Part shown: in pieces, positions 16,945-24,924 of the stretch
Layout: each line of letters begins with the position of its first letter
Numbering within the stretch: the stretch's first letter is position 1
DNA from: Chloroflexota bacterium
GTDB taxonomy: Bacteria > Chloroflexota > Anaerolineae > Anaerolineales > Villigracilaceae
Reading direction: 5' to 3'
Assembly (NCBI GenBank): GCA_019873735.1
Contig: JAIOAQ010000006.1
Span: forward strand, 47,942 to 111,941
DNA length: 64,000 nucleotides
Notes under the pieces: generated by a model
The model's database searches: none
What the model saw: only the letters and a program-made list of their open reading frames with translations
What the model was told of the DNA's origin: nothing
Position numbers and translations under genes: made by a program

Positions 16945-18183
16945 TTATTTCACTTTCTTTAGCAGTCTCTCTTTGCGTTTTTTCAAATCTTCTTGCCAGT
17001 GCAGGTGCATATAGGCAGGCAAGTCGGCGTTTTGAAGCCGCAAAAGCGCGTTCTCCGTCCACTGCAAGGCAGACGAGAAATCTTTACAGCGGTGTTCGAA
17101 GTATTTGGCGAGTTCCACGTGCGCGTAAATGTGCCCTTCTGCCGCGGCCTGCTTCCACAGGGAAATTGCCTGCTCCAGGTTGCCCCGGCGGCGCTGCAAC
17201 AGAGAAAGGCGGCGCACGGCTTGCCAGAAGTCTGCCTCCGGTAGTTCACGCTCGAGGCCGCGCTCAAAGAGACGGGCGGCCTCTTCCCATTGACCCAGGT
17301 CCTCAAGCAGTTTGGCCAGCGCTATCACATCCAGCCCGTGTTCAATCTCAGAGCCAAGCGGATCTGTCAGCAGGCCGTTCATCAGCCGCAGCAAAGCAGA
17401 CATGGCCACTACGTCCATAGCATTATGGTAAAAGACTCCTTTGAGCGGGCGCGCGTCCCCTGTGCGCAGATAGTCAAAATACAACCATGGAATCTCATAG
17501 CCGGGCACCTCCTCGCTGCTGCGCGGCGCCATGAGCAGGGTTTCTTCCAGATACTTCAAGGCGCGTGACGGCAGCCGGTCCCGCCACAGACGGCGTGCCA
17601 GGGGCAGAAGGTCAATATGGATGAATCCTTGGAAGGGAATGGGAATGCTGTGCAACGTGTAGCGTGTGGCCAGCAGGGGGGCATCAAAGGCTTTGCCATT
17701 GAATGTTACCAGAGCTTGACAGGGTGCCAGAAACTCCAGCAGCGCCTCCAGCATCGCCGCTTCCTCTGTCGGCTCGCGCATGAAGAATTGCCGCAGTTGA
17801 AACGTTTGCCCTCTTTCGTCATGGTTGAGGAAGCGTCCCGCGCCTACCAGAAAAGCATACGTTCCCGTGCCGCCTGCCAAACCGGATGTTTCGGTATCCA
17901 AAAAGGCCAGGGCAGAGACGGGTATATCTTGCAGACGCGCCTCTCCCAGCCAGCGGGCTACACCGTTGAGGGGCGCTTCCAAACCAATAGGAACCTTGCC
18001 GTGCTGATAATCCGGCTCAAAGGTCTGGCAGGAAACGAAGGCTTCGCCCCGGCCGGTCTCCACCCAGCGGCCATCCACCACAGTCTCAATAGGAAATCCG
18101 CTTTCTGTTTTGGGCACGGGCGGCGCAATGTCGGCCGTGCCTAACTTGACACCCAGGGCTTTGAGTTTGTCGGCCAAATCCAT
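16945..18183 (-). CDS. RNase H-like (YprB-type) exonuclease with TPR tail
   Basis: A 412-residue protein. Residues about 85-270 form a YprB/RNase_H_2-type 3'-5' exonuclease domain. The acidic first motif is FLDTETSGL (D-x-E), LVTFNGKAFD gives the ExoII Asn/Asp, and FYHNAMDVVAM supplies the final Asp. The C-terminal ~120 residues are TPR-like helices (LLEDLGQWEEAARLFERGL and following). The substrate is unknown; the domain suggests DNA or RNA trimming. A -10 box lies seven bases ahead of the ATG (18191-18196), pointing to a leaderless transcript. Confidence 0.85.
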   Translation of the reverse strand: MDLADKLKALGVKLGTADIAPPVPKTESGFPIETVVDGRWVETGRGEAFVSCQTFEPDYQHGKVPIGLEAPLNGVARWLGEARLQDIPVSALAFLDTETSGLAGGTGTYAFLVGAGRFLNHDERGQTFQLRQFFMREPTEEAAMLEALLEFLAPCQALVTFNGKAFDAPLLATRYTLHSIPIPFQGFIHIDLLPLARRLWRDRLPSRALKYLEETLLMAPRSSEEVPGYEIPWLYFDYLRTGDARPLKGVFYHNAMDVVAMSALLRLMNGLLTDPLGSEIEHGLDVIALAKLLEDLGQWEEAARLFERGLERELPEADFWQAVRRLSLLQRRRGNLEQAISLWKQAAAEGHIYAHVELAKYFEHRCKDFSSALQWTENALLRLQNADLPAYMHLHWQEDLKKRKERLLKKVK

Positions 18184-18190
18184 GTCCGCT

Positions 18191-18215
18191 ATTGTATCTG
18201 AATTTATGCTACAAT
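18191..18215. promoter_or_regulatory. Face-to-face -10 boxes between exonuclease and symporter genes
   Basis: ATTGTA (18191-18196) and TACAAT (18210-18215) are reverse complements 13 bp apart. The left one is the minus-strand -10 TACAAT, seven bases before the exonuclease ATG. The right one is a plus-strand extended -10 (TGCTACAAT) for the symporter gene. The two polymerases would occupy overlapping DNA. The inverted repeat could equally be an operator. Confidence 0.45.
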
Positions 18216-18273
18216 GCCCGAGTCGTCTGCCCGAAAGTTGTCATTTCTATCTTACCTGGCGGAGAATTGCCCT

Positions 18274-19707
18274 ATGCATCATGATACCCCTCAGAAAGAA
18301 GACATCTCTATCTGGACGAAACTCGTTTTTGGTTCTGGCGATTGGAGCATTGCTACTTTTGGCACTTTGCGGCAAATTTTCTACGCCATTTTCCTGACCG
18401 ACGTGGTGGGCCTTGAACCCCGCCTGGCTTCCATCGCCGCCTTCTTAGGCATTATATGGGATGCCATTAACGACCCTCTGATTGGCATACTCAGCGACCG
18501 CGTCCGCACCCGCTGGGGGCGTCGTCGGCCTTTCCTGCTCTGGTTTGCTATTCCGTATGGCCTGGCGTTTATGTTGCTCTGGTGGGCGCCGCCCTTCAAA
18601 AGTCAGATTGCGTTGGCGGTGACGATCTCTTTGGTGTACATGATTAGCGACACACTTCAGACGTTGATCAGTGTCCCGCTCTATGCTTTGACGCCCGATG
18701 TCAGCCGCGACTATGACGGGCGCACCTCCTTAACCGGTTACCGCATGTTTTTCAACCTGCTTGCCTCGCTGACCGCAGCCGTCTCGGCGCCTGCGATTGT
18801 GGATGCCAGCCTGGCCTCTGGGGCCACCCAACAACAGGGCTATTTCATTGTCTCGGCACTATTTGGCGCATTGGCAGTCGTTCCCTTGCTGCTCATTTTC
18901 TTCGTCGTGCGCGAGCGGCCTCGCTTGCAAGAAGAATCTGAAAAGCCATCCCCTCTGCTGGCGACACTGAAAGCCGCGTGGAAAAACGTGCCGTTTCGTT
19001 ATGCGACCGCCATTTACATGCTCAATTGGATCACCTTTGACCTGATTGGATTGGTCTTGCCGTTTTTTGTCGCCTACTGGGTAGCCGGCGGCAACCTGCT
19101 CCAAAAAGCCCTTGGCCTGCCGCTCGAATCGGCTGTCTTTGCCTTTTTGCTGGTCACGTCTGTACTTGTCCTGCCTTTTTGGGTTTGGCTTTCCACCCGT
19201 TTGAATAAGAATATTGCCTATATGATCGGCATGGCTTTTTGGGCCATTGTCCAATTGCTCATTTTCACCATTCAACCGGGGCAGATAACCTATATCCTGA
19301 TTCTCTCGGTGATGGCCGGTATTTCGGTTTCCACTGCTCACATCCTGCCCGACTCAATTTTCCCAGACGTCATCGAGTGGGATGAATTGCGCACCGGCCG
19401 CCGACAGGAAGGGATCTATTACGGCGTCAAGAACTTCATCCGCAAACTGACCGGTGCGCTCGCCATTTTTATTGCCCTGCAGGTGCTGGGATGGTACGGT
19501 TATCAAGCCCCGCCCGAAGGTGCTACCTTCTTTACCCAATCCCCGCAAACCCTGACCGCTATCCGAGTCTTGATCGGCCCATTGGGCGCGGTTTTGCTCC
19601 TGAGTGCCATTTTGATGGCCTGGTTCTACCCGCTGACTCGCGAAAAACACGGGCGCATCCGCCGGCTCTTGACTCGCCGCCGGGCGCGGCATGCAACAGC
19701 AGATTGA
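18274..19707 (+). CDS. GPH-family (MelB-like) sugar:cation symporter
   Basis: A 477-residue 12-TM major facilitator of the glycoside-pentoside-hexuronide:cation symporter family. The loop 2-3 signature is DRVRTRWGRRRPFLL, preceded by IWDAINDPLIG with the cation-site Asp residues typical of MelB. Near the end, DVIEWDELRTGRRQEGIYYG is the family's conserved C-terminal block. The sugar is unknown and no glycosidase is adjacent. Start: ATG 18274, with GGAG nine bases upstream (18261-18264); an in-frame ATG at 18214 lies inside the promoter. Confidence 0.9.
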   Translation: MHHDTPQKEDISIWTKLVFGSGDWSIATFGTLRQIFYAIFLTDVVGLEPRLASIAAFLGIIWDAINDPLIGILSDRVRTRWGRRRPFLLWFAIPYGLAFMLLWWAPPFKSQIALAVTISLVYMISDTLQTLISVPLYALTPDVSRDYDGRTSLTGYRMFFNLLASLTAAVSAPAIVDASLASGATQQQGYFIVSALFGALAVVPLLLIFFVVRERPRLQEESEKPSPLLATLKAAWKNVPFRYATAIYMLNWITFDLIGLVLPFFVAYWVAGGNLLQKALGLPLESAVFAFLLVTSVLVLPFWVWLSTRLNKNIAYMIGMAFWAIVQLLIFTIQPGQITYILILSVMAGISVSTAHILPDSIFPDVIEWDELRTGRRQEGIYYGVKNFIRKLTGALAIFIALQVLGWYGYQAPPEGATFFTQSPQTLTAIRVLIGPLGAVLLLSAILMAWFYPLTREKHGRIRRLLTRRRARHATAD

Positions 19708-19734
19708 TCAAACCGTCTCTGCCAAAGCGGAATG

Positions 19735-19743
19735 TGATACAAT
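19735..19743 (+). promoter_or_regulatory. Extended -10 promoter of the RRM protein gene
   Basis: TGATACAAT (19735-19743) is an extended -10 without a good -35. Transcription would begin near 19750 and give a leader of about 165 nt, the longest clear one in the window. Confidence 0.45.
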
Positions 19744-19749
19744 TCTAGG

Positions 19750-19916
19750 GTAACTGCATGAACACTGGCGGGCCGGCAAACAGAGCGTTGGGTTTCCCCC
19801 CTCCTGGCACCTGTATCCGATTACCCCTGAATCATGCGTTCTTTTGGCTCTGTTTGGGAAACAGAGTGCTCAAAGTTGCGCCGCATAAAAACGCGGCCTA
19901 ATCTTCAGGAGAAAAG
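19750..19916 (+). other. Structured 5' leader of the RRM protein gene
   Basis: CTCTGTTT-GGG-AAACAGAG (19848-19866) is a perfect 8-bp hairpin with a 3-nt loop. GCCGC (19880-19884) pairs with GCGGC (19893-19897) just ahead of AGGAG. Small RNA-binding and cold-shock proteins are often controlled through such leaders, so thermo- or autoregulation is a reasonable inference. Confidence 0.45.
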
Positions 19917-20264
19917 ATGGAAACGAAACTCTATGTTGGAAACCTGCCCTACAGTTTTGGCGAGACCGACCTGCAGGCTTTATTTGCCGGTGCCGGAAAT
20001 GTCAAATCGGCAGTAGTTATCAAAGACCGTGACAGCGGACGTTCAAAAGGCTTTGGCTTTGTGGAAATGGAAACCGCGGAAGAAATGCAAACCGCCATTT
20101 CTATGTTCAACGGCAAAGAAATTGAAGGCCGTCCGCTCACCGTGAATCAGGCCCGCCCGCGTGAGGAACGTTATTCTGGCGGGGGGCGCGATTCCCGCCG
20201 CGGCGGCTATGGCGGCCGTGGTGGCAATGATAACCGGGGCGGCGGTCGCCGGCGTGGCTGGTAG
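19917..20264 (+). CDS. RRM-type RNA-binding protein with Gly/Arg tail
   Basis: A 115-residue single-RRM protein. RNP2 is KLYVGNLPY (about 4-12) and RNP1 is KGFGFVEM (about 44-51). The tail (about 80-115) is Gly/Arg-rich, like bacterial Rbp proteins that bind RNA nonspecifically or act in cold adaptation. AGGAG precedes the ATG by about seven bases. It is monocistronic, bracketed by an extended -10 with a long leader and a strong terminator. Confidence 0.95.
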   Translation: METKLYVGNLPYSFGETDLQALFAGAGNVKSAVVIKDRDSGRSKGFGFVEMETAEEMQTAISMFNGKEIEGRPLTVNQARPREERYSGGGRDSRRGGYGGRGGNDNRGGGRRRGW

Positions 20265-20298
20265 CCTTTGCTGATTAACCGCCCTCAGATGTAGACAC

Positions 20299-20333
20299 AA
20301 AATCAGATGGAAAGGTGCCAGCCATCTGATTTT
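20299..20333 (+). terminator. Rho-independent terminator of the RRM gene
   Basis: A 12-bp perfect stem, AAATCAGATGG and flanking (20299-20310) with 20322-20333, loop 11 nt, running into TTTTTT. Confidence 0.88.
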
Positions 20334-20358
20334 TTATTTCATCCAGGTGGTATTGCCC

Positions 20359-21174
20359 ATGTCAAAACGCACGCCTACCCTGATCGGCCTTCCCTGGGAT
20401 TCGAATTCGTCCTACCTGCGCGGGGCGGCCGCCGCTCCGCCTTTGATCCGTCAGGCGCTTTTTTCGCCCGCCTCCAACTCCTGGACAGAATCCCTGATAG
20501 ATATCAGCCTGCCCGGCAACCTGTCTGATGCCGGCGACCTGACCCTGCCGGAGAACGACGACGCCCTCCTCCTGATTGAAGATGGCATTTCTCGGCTCGC
20601 GCGGGACCGCGGCCTGCCCCTCGCCCTGGGCGGCGACCACGCTGTGACGTATCCCGTCTTGCGCGCCCTGGAGCCGCTCCATCCCCGCCTGAATCTCCTG
20701 CATATTGATGCTCACCCCGACCTGTACGCCGAGTTCGACGGTAAACGTTTCTCGCACGCCTGTCCGTTTGCCCGCATTTTGGAAGAAAAACTGATTGACC
20801 GCCTGGTACAGGTGGGCATTCGCGGGATGAACGGTCACCAGAAGACTCAGGCCGAGCGCTTCGGCGTTGAAACGATTGACATGCGTTCCTGGGCAGCGGG
20901 AATCCGGCCGCGGCTGGAAGGCCCCCTTTACATCTCGATTGACCTGGACGGCCTCGATCCTGCTTTTGCTCCTGGCGTTTCGCATCGCGAACCGGGCGGC
21001 TTAAGCGTGCGCGAAGTGATCACCCTCATCCAATCCCTGCCCGGCCCAATTGTTGGCGCAGATATCGTTGAATACAATCCGACTCAGGATGTCTCCGGCC
21101 TCACGGCCTGGGTAGCCGCCAAACTGGCCAAAGAAGTGATCGCCCGTATGCTGGAGACCAACCCACAGGGGTAG
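20359..21174 (+). CDS. Arginase/agmatinase family ureohydrolase
   Basis: A 271-residue binuclear-manganese ureohydrolase. Metal-ligand motifs: GGDHAVT (first His), HIDAHPDLY (DxHxD) and SIDLDGLDPAFAPG (DxDxxDP). The enzyme hydrolyses a guanidino compound to urea. Arginine, agmatine, formiminoglutamate and guanidinobutyrate are all possible, and the sequence does not decide. Formiminoglutamate would fit the urocanate hydratase gene 40 kb away, but this is speculative. Start: ATG 20359 after AGGTGG; an upstream in-frame GTG overlaps that site. Confidence 0.9.
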   Translation: MSKRTPTLIGLPWDSNSSYLRGAAAAPPLIRQALFSPASNSWTESLIDISLPGNLSDAGDLTLPENDDALLLIEDGISRLARDRGLPLALGGDHAVTYPVLRALEPLHPRLNLLHIDAHPDLYAEFDGKRFSHACPFARILEEKLIDRLVQVGIRGMNGHQKTQAERFGVETIDMRSWAAGIRPRLEGPLYISIDLDGLDPAFAPGVSHREPGGLSVREVITLIQSLPGPIVGADIVEYNPTQDVSGLTAWVAAKLAKEVIARMLETNPQG

Positions 21175-21294
21175 GATGAACAAGGATAGGTACAGCCATT
21201 CCAAAATACGTTATCATTAGCGCCTCAAGACAACCCAATGTTCCATTATGGAATTTGCCATCTCTTGTAATGCTGTTTGTGGAACATCAAGCGA

Positions 21295-22329
21295 ATGCAA
21301 AAACAAGCCACTTTCATCTTCTTGCTTCTTTTGATGACGCTGTTCTGCGCCTCCTGCCTTCCGGTTGAGACGGCGCCGCTGCCAGCCTCACCGCTTTTTA
21401 CCGAGACGCCTGTCCCATTGACATTTTTGGCGGCAACCCCGACATTAACACCGTTCCAGCCGTTACCTCCTACAGCAACGCTGACGCCTACGGCCACCAT
21501 CCGGCCGGTAGCAACCCGTGTTCTCATCGTCAGCATAGACGGCCTGCGGCCAGATGCCATTGCCAATGCCCCCATGCCGGTTCTGGACGGAATCATGCAG
21601 GGGGGCGCCTACACCCTTCAGGCGCAAACCGTTCTCCCACCGTACACCCTGCCCGCCCATGCTTCTATGTTGACCGGCTTGTGTCCTTCTCAGCATGGCG
21701 TCACCTGGGATACCTATACACCGTCTAAAGGCGTGGCCCAAGGCGTGGACATTTTCGATCTGGCGCATGAACTTGGGCTCAAAACAGTGATGGTCGTCAG
21801 CAAAGACAAATTGCGCCAGGTGACCGATTCGAAAAATCTGGATGTCTTTCGCTCTGTTGCCAGCAGCGACGATACGGCGGCCAAGGTGGCCGTGGCCGAA
21901 ATTGCCAAAGGCTTTGACTTGATGTTCGTCCATTTGGACGATGTAGATGTCGCCGGTCATGATTATGACTGGTCCTCCCCAAAATATCTGGAGGCCGCCC
22001 GCCGGGCCGATCAGGCCCTCTCCACGTTAATCATTGCTCTTGAGACGGCAGGGCTGCGCGATGATACGCTGATGATTGTCACCGCCGACCATGCCGGGGC
22101 AGGAACAAATCACCTGGAGGACGACCCGGAGATCATCACCATCCCGTGGATTCTTTCGGGGGTGGGGATCAGGCCAATGGTCATAAATGAACCGGTCAGC
22201 ATTGTGGATACGGCCGCGACGGCGGCCTGGATTCTCAACATTCCCCTGCCGCTGGAATGGGCAGGCTATCCTGTCACAGAAGCGTTTGGCATTCCATCCG
22301 ACCCCCGTCCCGTGCCGCGCTGTCCTTGA
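21295..22329 (+). CDS. Nucleotide pyrophosphatase/phosphodiesterase-type lipoprotein
   Basis: A 344-residue alkaline-phosphatase-superfamily enzyme exported by a lipoprotein-like signal (LLLLMTLFCASC, slightly off the lipobox consensus) and tethered by a Thr/Pro linker (about 25-70). The first metal site is VSIDGLRPDA; the nucleophile Thr lies in PYTLPAHASML. Second-site motifs are HLDDVDVAGHDYD and TADHAGAG. It should cleave phosphodiester or phosphomonoester bonds outside the cell. Start: ATG 21295; a TTG six codons earlier is less likely. panC follows by 23 bp. Confidence 0.85.
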   Translation: MQKQATFIFLLLLMTLFCASCLPVETAPLPASPLFTETPVPLTFLAATPTLTPFQPLPPTATLTPTATIRPVATRVLIVSIDGLRPDAIANAPMPVLDGIMQGGAYTLQAQTVLPPYTLPAHASMLTGLCPSQHGVTWDTYTPSKGVAQGVDIFDLAHELGLKTVMVVSKDKLRQVTDSKNLDVFRSVASSDDTAAKVAVAEIAKGFDLMFVHLDDVDVAGHDYDWSSPKYLEAARRADQALSTLIIALETAGLRDDTLMIVTADHAGAGTNHLEDDPEIITIPWILSGVGIRPMVINEPVSIVDTAATAAWILNIPLPLEWAGYPVTEAFGIPSDPRPVPRCP

Positions 22330-22352
22330 TTTCTTGCCGGAAAGGAGATAGC

Positions 22353-23198
22353 ATGTCTGACCCGATGATGATTGTGACCTCGATTGAAGAACTGCGTTCT
22401 GCCCGCCCGCTGCTGGATGGACCGGTGGGCTTTGTCCCCACCATGGGTTTTTTGCACGCCGGACACCTGGCGCTTGTGCGCCGCGCCCGCGAAGAATGCG
22501 CCTCTGTGGTGGTCAGCATTTTTGTCAACCCAACGCAGTTCGGGCCCAACGAAGACCTGGACAAATACCCGCGTGACCTGGAGCGCGATATCCGCCTGCT
22601 GGACGAGGCAGGCGCAAATTTGCTCTGGACGCCCACACCGGAAGAGATGTACCCGCCGGGCTATCAGACGTGGGTCGAAGTAGAGGGCCTCACCCGTCCT
22701 CTGGAGGGCGCTGTCCGCCCTGGACATTTTCGCGGGGTAACGACGGTGGTCACCAAGTTGTTCAACGCCGTCCAGCCTCAAAAGGCCTATTTCGGCCAGA
22801 AGGACGCCCAGCAGGCAGCCGTCATTCGGCGCATGACTCGCGATTTGAATTTCCCGATTGAGATTGTGGTTTGTCCCACGGTACGCGAGCCAGACGGCTT
22901 GGCCATGTCCAGCCGCAACACCTACTTGAATCCCCAGGAACGTCAGGCGGCGGTTGTGCTTTACCGCGCCTTGAAGACAGCCCAAAGCGCCTATGAAGCC
23001 GGAGAGCGTGACGCCGCTGTCTTGCGCCGACTGATGAGCGAGGTGATCGAGTCTGAGCCTCTGGCACGGTTGCAGTATGTTTCCTGTGCAGATTACGATA
23101 GCCTTGAGGAATTGGAGCAGGTGAGCAGCAAGGCCCTGCTCTCTATGGCCGTTTTCATCGGGAAGACGCGCCTGATTGACAACCTGGTTCTGGAGTAG
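22353..23198 (+). CDS. panC: Pantothenate synthetase
   Basis: A 281-residue ligase that condenses pantoate and beta-alanine using ATP. The HIGH-like motif lies in PTMGFLHAGHLAL. FVNPTQFGPNEDLDKYPR, FGQKDAQQ and the KMSKS-like MSSRNTYL follow. All are standard. Start: ATG 22353 with AAGGAG nine bases upstream; the longer frame begins inside the preceding gene. panB and panD are not in the window. Confidence 0.96.
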   Translation: MSDPMMIVTSIEELRSARPLLDGPVGFVPTMGFLHAGHLALVRRAREECASVVVSIFVNPTQFGPNEDLDKYPRDLERDIRLLDEAGANLLWTPTPEEMYPPGYQTWVEVEGLTRPLEGAVRPGHFRGVTTVVTKLFNAVQPQKAYFGQKDAQQAAVIRRMTRDLNFPIEIVVCPTVREPDGLAMSSRNTYLNPQERQAAVVLYRALKTAQSAYEAGERDAAVLRRLMSEVIESEPLARLQYVSCADYDSLEELEQVSSKALLSMAVFIGKTRLIDNLVLE

Positions 23199-23225
23199 CC
23201 GTCTGGCAGGCTGTTTGGCCGATTG

Positions 23226-24683
23226 ATGAAAGATTCTCTTATGCTGTCGGTGAATTTGTCAGAGCGCCTGTGTTTGCTTTGCGGCCTAAAGCCGGGTCAG
23301 CCTATCGTTGTAGGCGTTTCGGGCGGACCAGATAGCCTTTGCCTTCTGGATCTGCTGCGCAGCAGCGGCTATCCGGTCATTGTGGCGCACTTCAATCATA
23401 AACTCCGCCCTGAAGCCGATGAAGACGAGGCGTTTGTGCGCAAACTATCTGACCGCTGGAAATTACCCTGTGAAGTTGACTCGGCCGAGGTGGGCCTTTA
23501 TGCGGATGAACATGGCCTCTCGCTTGAGGATGCGGCTCGTCTTCTGCGTTACCGCTTTCTTTTTCGGGTGGCGCGGCAGAACGGCGCACAGGCTGTAGCG
23601 GTTGGACATACTGCCGATGATCAGGCAGAAACGGTGCTGATGCACTTTCTGCGGGGCACGGGGCTGAACGGTTTGCGGGGCATGTCTTACCACGTCATTT
23701 TGCCCGACTTTGATGATCAGATTCCCCTGGTTCGTCCCTTGCTGGATGCCTGGCGGGAAGACATTGTTGCCCATTGTGCAGCCCGCGGCATTTATCCACG
23801 CTGGGACGCGAGCAACGAGTCTCCGGCTTACCTGCGTAACCGTCTGCGTCACATTCTCCTGCCGGCTCTCGAAACGTACAATCCGCGCATTCGCGAAGCG
23901 CTCTGCCGCATGGCGTATCTTCTCAATGGCGATTACGAAATCTTGACAGAGATGCTGGATAAGGCCTGGGCAACCGTTTGCCTCGGAGAAGGCAATGGCT
24001 ATGTGATTCTCGACGCGCAGGCTCTGCGCGGGACTTCGGCGGGATACCGTAGAAACCTTTTGCGTCGGGCGCTGAAACAGATCCGCCCCGGTTTGCAGAA
24101 TGTAGATTTTGCCGCGATGGAACGCGCAACGGCTTTTGTCGAGCAGAATGCCGGAAGTCGTCAGATTGACCTTGTGGCCGGTATCCGTCTGCTGGCCGAA
24201 GGCGATCGGTTGTACGTTGCTACCTGGGAAGCCAATCTGCCCGGCGGCGGTTGGCCGCAACTTAAACGCAGTGCGCCGCCTATGAGTCTGGTCTGGCCTG
24301 GCACCTGGGAAATTGCCCCCGGCTGGACATTGAAGGCGGAACGCTGGCCGAATCCTGCCCTGGCCTGGGAGCAGGCGCAGGGCAATGCCAACCCTTACCA
24401 GGCCTGGCTGGATGCCGATGCTTTGAAAGTTCCGCTGACGGTGCGTTTCCCGCGCCCGGGTGATCGTTTTCAACCGCTTGGCATGGCCGGGCATACGGTC
24501 AAGTTATCAGACTTTTTTATTAATCAGAAAATTCCCCGCCGCGCCCGTTCAGCCTGGCCACTGGTTTGCAGCGGGGAAACGATTGTCTGGGTGCCTGGCT
24601 TTCGCCCGGCCCATGTTTGTCGTCTGCGGCAACAGACGCGCAACGTTTTGTATTTGTCCCTCACCTGCAGCAAGGAAGAATAG
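23226..24683 (+). CDS. tilS: tRNA(Ile)-lysidine synthase
   Basis: A 485-residue N-type ATP pyrophosphatase that converts C34 of tRNA-Ile(CAU) to lysidine. The P-loop SGGPDS is near residue 33, followed by HFNHKLRPEADEDE and the GHTADDQAETVLMHFLRGTG motif. The C-terminal domains (RFPRPGDRFQPLGM, KLSDFFINQKIPR) are complete. Start ambiguous: ATG 23226 (chosen) or ATG 23241; neither has a clear Shine-Dalgarno sequence. It may be transcribed with panC (27 bp gap). Confidence 0.95.
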   Translation: MKDSLMLSVNLSERLCLLCGLKPGQPIVVGVSGGPDSLCLLDLLRSSGYPVIVAHFNHKLRPEADEDEAFVRKLSDRWKLPCEVDSAEVGLYADEHGLSLEDAARLLRYRFLFRVARQNGAQAVAVGHTADDQAETVLMHFLRGTGLNGLRGMSYHVILPDFDDQIPLVRPLLDAWREDIVAHCAARGIYPRWDASNESPAYLRNRLRHILLPALETYNPRIREALCRMAYLLNGDYEILTEMLDKAWATVCLGEGNGYVILDAQALRGTSAGYRRNLLRRALKQIRPGLQNVDFAAMERATAFVEQNAGSRQIDLVAGIRLLAEGDRLYVATWEANLPGGGWPQLKRSAPPMSLVWPGTWEIAPGWTLKAERWPNPALAWEQAQGNANPYQAWLDADALKVPLTVRFPRPGDRFQPLGMAGHTVKLSDFFINQKIPRRARSAWPLVCSGETIVWVPGFRPAHVCRLRQQTRNVLYLSLTCSKEE

Positions 24684-24696
24684 AAACATGCCTCTG

Positions 24697-24747
24697 CTGC
24701 AAAAAGGGCGTTTCTAACGCAAGGGCGCAAAGCCGCCAAGATTTTTA
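24697..24747 (+). repeat. Arm of repeat F2 abutting F1 copy B
   Basis: Begins CTGCAAAAAGGGCG and ends GCCAAGATTTTT. It is nearly identical, inverted, to the right arm of the full F2 element (52423-52473). The other arm is absent; F1 copy B begins one base later. Confidence 0.75.
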
Positions 24748-24748
24748 A

Positions 24749-24854
24749 AACCCTCCCGCAGGTTAGAACAGGGCCAGCAATCGATACGGGTAATCATGAC
24801 GGTGCCTTGCGGCTTGGAAATTACGCCAAAACCTGCGGGAGGGTAGGCGGTTAC
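24749..24854 (+). repeat. Dispersed repeat F1, copy B (long form)
   Basis: A 106-bp copy with the core inverted repeat CCCTCCCGCAGGTT / AACCTGCGGGAGGG. The interior is nearly identical to copy A (GGTTAGAACAGGGCCAGCAA, GCTTGGAAATTAC). The left outer arm is cut off at the F2 junction; the right outer arm GGTAGGCGGTTAC is intact. It sits between convergent tilS and the recombinase-like gene. Confidence 0.88.
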
Positions 24855-24924
24855 CATTTTTCGCGAAATTCGTTTCATTCGTGGCAAATCCTAAAGACGG
24901 CCTGCCAGGTTTTCAAACTTTTTC

